Origin: Rhodococcus maanshanensis NBRC 100610
GTDB lineage: Bacteria > Actinomycetota > Actinomycetes > Mycobacteriales > Mycobacteriaceae
Assembly (NCBI RefSeq): GCF_001894865.1
Contig: NZ_BCXA01000008.1
Coordinates: 51,528-115,527, forward strand
Length of the DNA stretch: 64,000 bases
Direction of reading: 5' to 3'
Below the pieces are notes generated by a model. That model did not search any database. It had not been told where the DNA came from and saw only the letters and a program-made list of their open reading frames with translations. Positions within the stretch are counted from its first letter, which is position 1; the number at the start of each line of letters is the position of its first letter. Positions 1 through 7,085 of the stretch are shown in pieces. The position numbers and the translations under genes were made by a program.

Positions 1-1
1 G

Positions 2-619
2 CTCTACCGCGACAAGGGCGCCTACGAGGCGAGCAAGGTCGAGGCCGACCACGCCGTGCGCGATCACGCCGAGGCACACGGCATCCCGTACGCGATCGTC
101 AACCCGTCGACGGTCATCGGCGACTCCGGGACCGGCGAGACCACCCAGTTCATCGGCCTTGCCGCGATGGTCCGCGACCTCCACCGCGGCAGGCTCCCCG
201 TCATTCCCGGCGGCAAGGACGTCTGGGTCCCCGTGGTCACCGCGGACTACTTCGCCCGGTTCCTCGCCGCCGTGCCCGAGCACGCGGAACCCGGTGCGGC
301 GCTGTGGGTTCTCGACGAGGACACACCGCTGCTCGGCGAGCTGCTCCGCGACGTCGCACGGACCCTCGGCGTGCGGCCCCCTCGATTCCACGTGCCGGTC
401 GGGGTGATCCGCAGGCTGCCCGCGAAGCTGACCGGCGCGGACCCGGAGACCCTCGGTTTCCTCTCCGCCGACCGGTACCCGACCGATTCCGCACGGGCGC
501 TCGCCGAGCGGGCCGGGCTGACCTTCCCTCCGCTGCCGCAGGCGATGCGGGCGTGGGTGGACTACCTGGTGGCGAGCGAATTCGGGAAACACGACCCCGC
601 TCGAACGCCGGTCCGCTAG
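2..619 (+). CDS. NAD(P)-dependent SDR-family epimerase/reductase, 5' truncated by window edge
   Basis: The frame is open from the first bases and stops at 619, so the N-terminal Rossmann nucleotide-binding half lies outside the window. The first visible residues include YEASKVEAD, which fits the YxxxK catalytic motif of extended short-chain dehydrogenases, followed by the NPSTVIGDSG substrate-domain segment typical of NAD-dependent epimerases. The C-terminal part is a normal extended-SDR substrate lobe with no membrane segment. The GTG at 56 is only an internal codon, because the catalytic motif lies upstream of it. Substrate cannot be told. The gene converges on the thioredoxin gene. Confidence 0.8.
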   Translation, partial: LYRDKGAYEASKVEADHAVRDHAEAHGIPYAIVNPSTVIGDSGTGETTQFIGLAAMVRDLHRGRLPVIPGGKDVWVPVVTADYFARFLAAVPEHAEPGAALWVLDEDTPLLGELLRDVARTLGVRPPRFHVPVGVIRRLPAKLTGADPETLGFLSADRYPTDSARALAERAGLTFPPLPQAMRAWVDYLVASEFGKHDPARTPVR

Positions 620-632
620 TCCGCCAACCACC

Positions 633-695
633 CGCCGAGTGTGCAGCTTCCGACGCATCGCCCGAGAGCGTGCGCCGGCAGGTGCACACTCGGCG
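633..695. terminator. Inverted repeat between convergent genes
   Basis: Perfect 13-base arms (cgccgagtgtgca at 633-645 and its complement at 683-695) enclose a 37-base loop. They sit between the converging SDR and thioredoxin genes, so a bidirectional terminator is likely. The long loop and the lack of a T-tract make this less certain. Confidence 0.45.
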
Positions 696-709
696 CGGGC
701 GGCGGACGG

Positions 710-1039
710 TCAGGCCACCGGCAGGTGCGGCTCCAGCGCCCGCATGATCGCCGCGCGGGGCTTGGCACCGACCATCGTCGTGACCATTTCTCCGCCGATG
801 AACAATGCCATGGTCGGCATGCCCATCACCTGATACTCCCTGGCCGTCCCCGGGTTCTCGTCGACGTCCAACGCGATGACGGCGAGACGACCGGACTCCT
901 CGTTCGCGATCTGCTCGAGGACCGGCGCGACCATCTTGCACGGAGGGCACCAGCTCGCGGTGAACTCGACGAGGACCGGCGTCTCGGACGAGAGCACGTC
1001 GGCGGCGAAGGCGGCATCGGTGGTGGTGGCCAGGGACAT
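710..1039 (-). CDS. trxA: Thioredoxin
   Basis: A 109-residue cytosolic thiol-disulfide oxidoreductase of normal thioredoxin length. It carries the active-site motif ASWCPPCK, the cis-Pro segment GMPTMALF and the FIGG turn. CPPC replaces the usual CGPC, which should shift the redox potential. I start it at the ATG at 1039, preceded by GGAG; the longer frame to 1162 adds a sequence unlike thioredoxin. It lies downstream of the hxlR regulator on the same strand with a 68-base gap that holds a 12-base direct repeat, so it may be an HxlR target. It could also be called a thioredoxin-fold protein of unknown partner. Confidence 0.88.
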   Translation of the reverse strand: MSLATTTDAAFAADVLSSETPVLVEFTASWCPPCKMVAPVLEQIANEESGRLAVIALDVDENPGTAREYQVMGMPTMALFIGGEMVTTMVGAKPRAAIMRALEPHLPVA

Positions 1040-1051
1040 GGAGCACTCCTT

Positions 1052-1077
1052 TGTCTCGGTACTGCTGTCTCGGTACT
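1052..1077. repeat. 12-base direct repeat upstream of thioredoxin
   Basis: The sequence tgtctcggtact occurs at 1052-1063 and again at 1066-1077, a 14-base period. It sits 13 bases above the thioredoxin start, between it and hxlR. It may be a regulator site or a local duplication. Confidence 0.5.
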
Positions 1078-1107
1078 TGTTCTGCGATCGAGCGTCGGAC
1101 GTCGGGT

Positions 1108-1533
1108 TCAGCGATTGACCTGGGCGATGACCCGTTCGTGCACATCCGCGTCCCCGCCGCATTCACACACCAGGCGCGCGGTAACCCGGCCCCCGCACCC
1201 CGTGTGCCGGTACACCACCTCGGGCACCCCGCCGTCGACGAGGTGCTTCTCCCCCCAGTCGGAGAACGCGGCCAGCACCGGCAACAGGTCGAGACCCGCC
1301 TCGGTGAGGACGTACTCCTGCCTGGCCCTGCTGCCAGGAACCCGGTAATCCCTGGTGGCCAGCACGCCCGCGGCGATGAGCCGCTGCAGGCGGTCCGAGA
1401 GCACCCCGCGCGGCGCGCCGGTTGCGGCCCGGAGCTCGTCGAAGCGGCGGAGACCGAGCGCGACCTCGCGAACGATCAGCAGGGCCCAGCGCTCGCCGAC
1501 CACGGCGAGGGTTTCGGAGAGGGTGCACGTCAC
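1108..1533 (-). CDS. HxlR-family winged-helix regulator
   Basis: About 141 residues. The N-terminal CTLSETLAVVGERWALLIVRE and the following FDELR and SDRLQRL helices are the HxlR-type winged helix, which in several relatives is redox-sensing through the N-terminal Cys. Here that Cys is the third residue. A second Cys-rich patch (HTGCGGR, CECGGD) near the C-terminus could bind metal. I choose the GTG at 1533 because a 22-bp perfect palindrome ends two bases upstream of it; longer starts would put the operator inside the gene. The gene is divergent from the homogentisate operon and co-oriented with thioredoxin. It probably controls itself and one or both neighbours. Confidence 0.8.
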   Translation of the reverse strand: MTCTLSETLAVVGERWALLIVREVALGLRRFDELRAATGAPRGVLSDRLQRLIAAGVLATRDYRVPGSRARQEYVLTEAGLDLLPVLAAFSDWGEKHLVDGGVPEVVYRHTGCGGRVTARLVCECGGDADVHERVIAQVNR

Positions 1534-1534
1534 G

Positions 1535-1556
1535 GTCCTGAGTCTAGACTCAGGAC
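1535..1556. promoter_or_regulatory. Perfect 22-bp palindrome at the hxlR start, probable operator
   Basis: The arms are gtcctgagtct and its exact complement with no spacer. The palindrome abuts the GTG start of hxlR and contains its AGGA ribosome binding site. The position suggests autorepression by the HxlR dimer. Which protein binds is inferred. Confidence 0.65.
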
Positions 1557-1635
1557 TTAGATGCTGTCGAGACCCTCGATCGCGCGCTCGCCGGACGCCA
1601 CCCGCCGTCGACCCGCGGCGATATAGTGGCAACTG

Positions 1636-1653
1636 TTGTGATCCGCATCACAA
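1636..1653. promoter_or_regulatory. CRP-type site upstream of hmgA
   Basis: The sequence ttgtgatccgcatcacaa holds the exact TGTGA-N6-TCACA consensus of CRP/GlxR-family regulators, extended by one matching base pair on each side. It lies 47 bases above the hmgA ATG, which suggests carbon-source control of tyrosine breakdown. A second match lies at 43655-43670. Confidence 0.65.
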
Positions 1654-1699
1654 AACGGGCCGAGGGGGCGGCCCGCAGCTCGACGCCGGGAGGAACGCC

Positions 1700-2893
1700 A
1701 TGCCCTTCTACCGCCAGGTCGGTCAGGTGCCGCCGAAGCGTCACACGCAGTTCCGCGCGCCCGGCGGCGAGCTCTACCGCGAGGAGCTCATGGGCGAGGA
1801 GGGGTTCTCCTCCGACTCCGCGCTGCTCTACCACCTCGGCACCCCCTCGGCGATCGTCGACTCGACGTCATGGGAACTCCCCGACCAGTCGCTGACCCCC
1901 AACCACCCGCTCAGGTCGCGGCACCTCAAGCTCCACGAGCTGGCCCGGAACCCCCTCGACACCGACCCCGTGACCGGCCGACGCCTCGTGCTCGGCAACG
2001 ACGACGTCCGGATCTCGTACGTCGCCGCGCAGCAGGATTCGCCCCTGTACCGGAACGCGGTCGGCGACGAGTGCGTCTTCGTCGAGGCCGGATCCGCCAC
2101 CGTCGAGACCGTGTTCGGGGCACTCGGGGCCCGCCGGGGCGACTACGTGCTGCTCCCGCGTGGCACCACCCATCGATGGCTGCCGAACCCCGGTGAACCT
2201 TTGTGCGCGTATGCAATCGAATCGAGCAGCCACATCGGGCCGGTCCACCGGTATCTGTCGCGGTTCGGGCAGCTGCTCGAGCACGCGCCCTACTGCGAGC
2301 GCGACCTGCACGCGCCGACCGAGCCGCTGCTCTGCGACGGCACCGATGTCGAGGTGCTGGTCAGACACCGCGGCAGCACCGGCCTCGTCGGTACCCGCCT
2401 GGTCTGTCCCACCCACCCGTTCGACGTCGTCGGGTGGGACGGTTGCCTTTACCCGTTCACCTTCAACGTCGCCGACTTCGAACCGATCACCGGCCGGGTG
2501 CACCAGCCCCCGCCCGCCCATCAGGTGTTCGAGAGCACCGGATTCGTGATCTGCAATTTCGTGCCGCGCAAGGTCGACTACCACCCGCTCGCCATCCCGG
2601 TGCCGTACTACCACTCCAACGTCGACTCCGACGAGGTCATGTTCTACGTCGACGGCGACTACGAGGCACGCAAGGGTTCGGGCATCGGCCGCGGCTCGAT
2701 CTCCCTGCACCCCGGCGGCATCGCACACGGACCGCAGCCGGGGGCGGCCGAGGCCAGCATCGGCGCCGAGTTCTTCGACGAGCTCGCCGTCATGGTCGAC
2801 ACCTTCCGGCCGCTCGCGCTCGGCGAGGGCGGGCTGGCCGTCGAGGATCCCTCCTATGCCTGGTCCTGGGCGGGCCGGGGGCCGTCGTCATGA
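1700..2893 (+). CDS. hmgA: Homogentisate 1,2-dioxygenase
   Basis: A 397-residue cupin-fold Fe(II) dioxygenase that opens the homogentisate ring to maleylacetoacetate in tyrosine/phenylalanine breakdown. Candidate metal ligands are His305 in PYYHSN, Glu312 in SDEVMFY and His337 in LHPGG. The protein is of the shorter actinobacterial type rather than the roughly 440-residue animal type. The ATG at 1700 follows GGGAGGA. Its stop overlaps the next start by ATGA, so it is translationally coupled in a three-gene operon ending in fumarylacetoacetase. The cluster has no recognisable maleylacetoacetate isomerase. Confidence 0.93.
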   Translation: MPFYRQVGQVPPKRHTQFRAPGGELYREELMGEEGFSSDSALLYHLGTPSAIVDSTSWELPDQSLTPNHPLRSRHLKLHELARNPLDTDPVTGRRLVLGNDDVRISYVAAQQDSPLYRNAVGDECVFVEAGSATVETVFGALGARRGDYVLLPRGTTHRWLPNPGEPLCAYAIESSSHIGPVHRYLSRFGQLLEHAPYCERDLHAPTEPLLCDGTDVEVLVRHRGSTGLVGTRLVCPTHPFDVVGWDGCLYPFTFNVADFEPITGRVHQPPPAHQVFESTGFVICNFVPRKVDYHPLAIPVPYYHSNVDSDEVMFYVDGDYEARKGSGIGRGSISLHPGGIAHGPQPGAAEASIGAEFFDELAVMVDTFRPLALGEGGLAVEDPSYAWSWAGRGPSS

Positions 2894-3780
2894 CCGCGCT
2901 GCTGGCGCACCTGGTCGACGACGCCGGCCTGTTCGAGCCCACCGAGCTCGACATGGCGGCGGCGGTGGCACGCCACCGCCGCGATCTCGCGTCGGGTCAA
3001 CCGATGCTCACGCACCGGTTCGTGTGCCCCGCGTCCCGGGTACCCGAGCTGCTCGGCCACCTCGACGCCGACGACCGCTTCGCGGTGCTCGTCACCGCGG
3101 ACCTGTCCGCGCTCGCGGATGCCGTCGCGGCACTGCGCCACTCCCCCGGTGCCGAGTTGGTCGGCATCGAGTCGACGCTGACGCCGGCACCTGGAGACTG
3201 GAGCGACGCCCTCGCCGCGCTGATCGACGCCACCGGGGGCGGGCCCGCGGCGGTGCCGTTGTTCGTCGAGCCTGCGACCGTCGCCGATGCCGCCGGGGTC
3301 ATCGCCGCGCTGGCCGAGCGCCGGGCCGAGAACGGAGCGTCGCTCGGGGTGAAGCTGCGCTGCGGCGGGACAGGGGCCGAGCTGTTCCCGACGCCGGACG
3401 CCCTGGCCGCCGCGCTGGTCGCGGCCGCGGGCGCGGGGGTGCCCGCCAAGGCCACCGCCGGGCTGCACCACGCGATCCGGCAGACCGACCCGGCGACCGG
3501 CCTCACCCATCACGGCTTCCTCAACCTGGTGCTGGCCGCGGACGCCGCGCGATCCGGATCGGCCGCGGAGACCGCCGCGATGCTGGCCGACGAGGACCGG
3601 GACCGGCTGCGCTCGACGGCCCGCACGCTGCACGACCCGGTGCCTGCCCGGTCGGTGCTGACCTGTTTCGGGTCGTGCGACACCGAGACCCCGATGCTCG
3701 AGGCGGTGCGGCTCGGCCTCGCGCCCACCCGATCAGACTGCGGGCCAGGTACTTTCGGACTGGGAGGGGCACCGGCATGA
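2890..3780 (+). CDS. Conserved protein of the homogentisate operon, function unknown
   Basis: 296 residues, coupled by ATGA overlaps to hmgA before it and fahA after it. It has the look of an alpha/beta barrel: LFVEPA, LGVKLRCGG and a conserved-looking KATAGLHHAIR segment that could contribute Lys and His to an active site. No signal peptide or membrane helix is visible. I do not recognise a family with a proven activity. Because the operon encodes the steps before and after maleylacetoacetate but no classical isomerase, a role at or near that step is possible, but this is inference from context only. Confidence 0.85.
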   Translation: MTALLAHLVDDAGLFEPTELDMAAAVARHRRDLASGQPMLTHRFVCPASRVPELLGHLDADDRFAVLVTADLSALADAVAALRHSPGAELVGIESTLTPAPGDWSDALAALIDATGGGPAAVPLFVEPATVADAAGVIAALAERRAENGASLGVKLRCGGTGAELFPTPDALAAALVAAAGAGVPAKATAGLHHAIRQTDPATGLTHHGFLNLVLAADAARSGSAAETAAMLADEDRDRLRSTARTLHDPVPARSVLTCFGSCDTETPMLEAVRLGLAPTRSDCGPGTFGLGGAPA

Positions 3781-5051
3781 GCAACGGTGTTGTTTCGAGC
3801 GACCTGCAAGCAGTCGCAAGCGATGTTGTTTCGAGCGACCTGCAAGCAGTCGCAAGCGATGTTGTTTCGAGCGACCTGCAAGCAGTCGCAAGCGGTCTCC
3901 ACCCCCTCCCCTACGGCGTGTTCTCCACCGGCGCCCTGCACCGACACATCGGCGTCGCGATCGGGGACCAGGTGCTCGACCTCACCTCCGTCGTCGACGA
4001 GGCCGCGCTGCGCTCGACCACCCTCAACGCCTTCCTCGCCCTCGGTCGCGCGCGCTGGGCGGAGGTGCGCGCCGAGATCACCGAACTCCTGTCGGACCCG
4101 GCGCACCGACAGCGGGTCGGGCCGTACCTGCACGCGCTGTCCGAGGTGCAGATGCACCTGCCGTTCGACGTCGCGGACTACGTGGACTTCTACGCGTCCG
4201 AGCAGCACGCCACCAACCTGGGCCGGATGTTCCGTCCCGGCCAGCCGCCGCTGCCGCCGAACTGGAAACACCTGCCGATCGGCTATCACGGCCGCGCCGG
4301 CACCGTCGTGCCGTCGGGCACCGCCGTCGTACGACCCACCGGACAACGCAAGGCCCCGGACGAGCAGGCGCCAACCGACGGTCCGACCCGCAGGCTCGAC
4401 ATCGAGGTCGAGCTCGGTTATGTGGTCGGCGTCCCGAGCGAACTCGGAACCTGCGTCCGCACAGCGGATTTCGCCGATCACGTCTTCGGCGTCGTCCTGC
4501 TCAACGATTGGTCCGCCCGCGACCTGCAGTCCTGGGAGTACGTGCCGCTCGGCCCCTTCCTCGGCAAGTCGTTCGCCACCTCCATCTCGCCGTGGGTGGT
4601 GCCCCTCGCCGCACTGGAGGCGGCTCGGCTGCCCGGCGCCGCTCAGGACCCGGAGCCGCTCGAGTACCTGCGGGACACCGAGAACTGGGGCCTGGACATC
4701 GAATTCGAGGTCGAATTGAACGGACAGGTGATCTCCCGGCCGCCCTACCGCGGGATGTACTGGTCGCCCGCGCAGATGTTGGCGCACCTGACCGCCAACG
4801 GCGCCCGCCTGCGCACCGGTGACCTGTTCGCCTCGGGGACCGTCTCCGGTCCGGCACGCGATCAGGTCGGTTCGCTGATCGAGCTGACCGACGCGGGTCG
4901 GGAACCGATCACCCTGGCCGACGGCAGCACCCGCGCCTTCCTCGAGGACGGCGACGCGGTGACCATCACGGCCACCGCGCCCTCCCCTGCAGGCGGTCGT
5001 TTCTCGCTCGGCGCCGTGACGGGCACCATCGCGCCCGCGGCCCCGAGGTGA
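3777..5051 (+). CDS. fahA: Fumarylacetoacetase
   Basis: A 424-residue enzyme that hydrolyses fumarylacetoacetate to fumarate and acetoacetate. From residue 43 on it matches the family: LPYGVFSTG, PNWKHLPIGYHGRA, LNDWSARDLQ, EYVPLGPFLGKSF, and DLFASGTVSGP. Metal-binding acids are expected in DFYAS and in the VELGYVVG strand. Residues 5-40 are unusual: three copies of VVSSDLQAVASD (last residue Gly in copy 3), where the human enzyme has only a short leader of about 15 residues. The repeat is perfect at DNA level and keeps the frame. The start overlaps the previous stop (ATGA), so it is firmly placed. Confidence 0.93.
   Translation: MSNGVVSSDLQAVASDVVSSDLQAVASDVVSSDLQAVASGLHPLPYGVFSTGALHRHIGVAIGDQVLDLTSVVDEAALRSTTLNAFLALGRARWAEVRAEITELLSDPAHRQRVGPYLHALSEVQMHLPFDVADYVDFYASEQHATNLGRMFRPGQPPLPPNWKHLPIGYHGRAGTVVPSGTAVVRPTGQRKAPDEQAPTDGPTRRLDIEVELGYVVGVPSELGTCVRTADFADHVFGVVLLNDWSARDLQSWEYVPLGPFLGKSFATSISPWVVPLAALEAARLPGAAQDPEPLEYLRDTENWGLDIEFEVELNGQVISRPPYRGMYWSPAQMLAHLTANGARLRTGDLFASGTVSGPARDQVGSLIELTDAGREPITLADGSTRAFLEDGDAVTITATAPSPAGGRFSLGAVTGTIAPAAPR
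3789..3896 (+). repeat. Three tandem 36-bp repeats inside the fahA 5' end
   Basis: Units at 3789-3824, 3825-3860 and 3861-3896 are identical except for one base in the last codon (GAT to GGT). Each unit carries an imperfect palindrome (gcgac-ctgc-aa-gcag-tcgc). There are no spacers and the length is a multiple of three, so the reading frame survives. Confidence 0.95.
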
Positions 5052-5110
5052 CGGTCGCCTCGCGTGTCGACACCTGACACCCGACCCCCGCAGCCGTTAC
5101 GGTCGAGGCC

Positions 5111-7060
5111 ATGGCCACCACAGCGGACCACCTGCGGACCACTCTCGACGGGCAGTGGCGGGAGGTGCGCGAGAAGGTCCGGGTCGACCTGACCCGCGAG
5201 GAGTTCGCCCCGCATTTCACCCCGGACCTCAAGGCCGCCCGGGCCAAGACGCTCGAGCAGATGCGGATTCTCGCCGAGTCCGGCTACGCGGCCAACGGCT
5301 TCGCCGCAGCCCACGGTGGCACCGGCGACGTGGGCGCCGCGGTGACCAGCATCGAGATGCTCGCTATGTCGGATCTGTCGCTCATGGTCAAGGCAGGCGT
5401 CCAATGGGGGCTGTTCGGCGGCGCCATCGAGAATCTCGGCACCGCACGCCATCACGCGGCCTACGTCAGGCCGCTGATCGATCTCGACCTGCTCGGCTGC
5501 TTCGCAATGACCGAGACCGGCCACGGCAGCGACGTCCAGGCGCTGGAGACCACTGCGACCTACGACCCGGCCACCCAGGAGTTCGTGATCGACTCCCCGA
5601 CGCCGTCCTCCCGCAAGGACTACATCGGCGGCGCGGCCCAACACGCGCGGATGGCGGCGGTGTTCGCCCAGTTGATCACCGCGGCACCCGGCGAGGAGCC
5701 CGAGTCGAAGGGCGTGCACTGCTTCGTCGTCCCGATCCGCGGCGAGGACGGTGCCGACCTGCCGGGGGTCACCACCTCCGACTGCGGTCACAAGGGCGGC
5801 CTGCCCGGGGTCGACAACGGCCGGATCGTCTTCGACCGGGTGCGGGTGCCGCGGGAGAACCTGCTCAACAGGTACGCCGACGTCGCGGCGGACGGGACGT
5901 ACTCCTCCCCGATCGAGAACCCGAACCGGCGCTTCTTCACCATGGTGGGCACGCTGATCCGCGGCCGGGTCACCGTCGGCGGCGCGGCGGGCGCCGCCGC
6001 CCGGGTGGCACTGAGCATCGCGACCCGATACGCGTTGCAGCGCAGGCAGTTCGACAAGCCACCGAGTCAATCCCCCCTCGCTTCGCTCGCCCCGGTGAAC
6101 GACGAGGTCCTCATCATGGACTACCTCGTGCACCAGCGCCGGCTGCTGCCGCTGATCGCGAAGTCCTACGCCCTGCACTTCGCGCAGAACCAGCTGGTGA
6201 CCAGGCTGCACGAGATCCAGACCGCGGACGAGGTGGACCCGCAGGAACAGCGCGAGCTGGAGGCCAGGGCGGCCGGACTCAAGGCCGCCAACACCTGGCA
6301 CGCCACCCGCGCGATCCAGGAGTGCCGCGAGGCCTGCGGCGGCGCCGGGTACCTCACCGAGAACCGCCTCGTCGCGCTCAAGGCCGACACCGACGTGTTC
6401 ACCACCTTCGAGGGCGACAACCACGTGCTCACCCAGCTCGTCGCGAAGGAACTACTCACCGCGTACGCCGAGGAGGTCCGCGGCATGAGTCCCGTCGAGT
6501 GGATGCGCTTCGCCGCCACCACCGTCTCCGATGTGGTCAAGAAGCGCACCGCCGCCCAGCAGATCATCCAGACCATCCTCGACACCCGGCAGGACAACGA
6601 GGAGGACGGCAGCCTGTTCAACCGGGGCACGCAGCTGACGATGTTCTCCGGCCGCGAGGAGTACCTGCTGTCCACGGCGGCACGGCGGCTGCAGGGCGCG
6701 CAGAAGCGCGAGGACGATCCCTTCGATGCCTTCAACTCCGTGCAGGACCACGTGATGCGGGCGGCCGAGGCGCACATCGACCGGGTGGTGCTCGAGGCGT
6801 TCGTCGCGGGCATCGACTCGTGCGAGGAAGGGGCGGCCGCCGACCTGCTCGGCGATCTGTGCGACCTGTACGCGCTCACGGTGATCGAGGAGGACAAGGC
6901 CTGGTTCATGGAGCACCGGCACCTGTCCGTCGAGCGCGCGAAGGCGGTGACCCGCGGGGTCAACGAGCGCTGCCGCACGCTGCGCCCGCACGCCCTGACC
7001 CTGATCGAGGGGTTCGCGGTGCCGGAATCCACGCTCGGCGCGGCGATGCTGGGCGGCTGA
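5111..7060 (+). CDS. Acyl-CoA dehydrogenase / acyl-CoA oxidase-like flavoprotein
   Basis: 649 residues, longer than ordinary acyl-CoA dehydrogenases (about 380-400) and closer to acyl-CoA oxidases. FAD-domain signatures are FAMTETGHGSDVQALET, the DYIGGAA segment, and ACGGAGYLTENR with FTTFEGDN in the helical C-terminal domain. It should oxidise an acyl-CoA at the alpha-beta bond, in the cytosol; chain length cannot be read. Around residues 318-328 the segment PSQSPLASLAP looks like a foreign insertion with a ctcgcttcgctcg core. It lies 59 bases after fahA and may share its transcript. Confidence 0.85.
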   Translation: MATTADHLRTTLDGQWREVREKVRVDLTREEFAPHFTPDLKAARAKTLEQMRILAESGYAANGFAAAHGGTGDVGAAVTSIEMLAMSDLSLMVKAGVQWGLFGGAIENLGTARHHAAYVRPLIDLDLLGCFAMTETGHGSDVQALETTATYDPATQEFVIDSPTPSSRKDYIGGAAQHARMAAVFAQLITAAPGEEPESKGVHCFVVPIRGEDGADLPGVTTSDCGHKGGLPGVDNGRIVFDRVRVPRENLLNRYADVAADGTYSSPIENPNRRFFTMVGTLIRGRVTVGGAAGAAARVALSIATRYALQRRQFDKPPSQSPLASLAPVNDEVLIMDYLVHQRRLLPLIAKSYALHFAQNQLVTRLHEIQTADEVDPQEQRELEARAAGLKAANTWHATRAIQECREACGGAGYLTENRLVALKADTDVFTTFEGDNHVLTQLVAKELLTAYAEEVRGMSPVEWMRFAATTVSDVVKKRTAAQQIIQTILDTRQDNEEDGSLFNRGTQLTMFSGREEYLLSTAARRLQGAQKREDDPFDAFNSVQDHVMRAAEAHIDRVVLEAFVAGIDSCEEGAAADLLGDLCDLYALTVIEEDKAWFMEHRHLSVERAKAVTRGVNERCRTLRPHALTLIEGFAVPESTLGAAMLGG

Positions 7061-7085
7061 TCGGGGGCCCGGCGACGGCATCTCG

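Noticed and set aside
3789..3896. CRISPR-like array of 36-bp repeats
   Set aside because: The copies are directly adjacent with no spacers, keep a reading frame and lie inside a metabolic gene.
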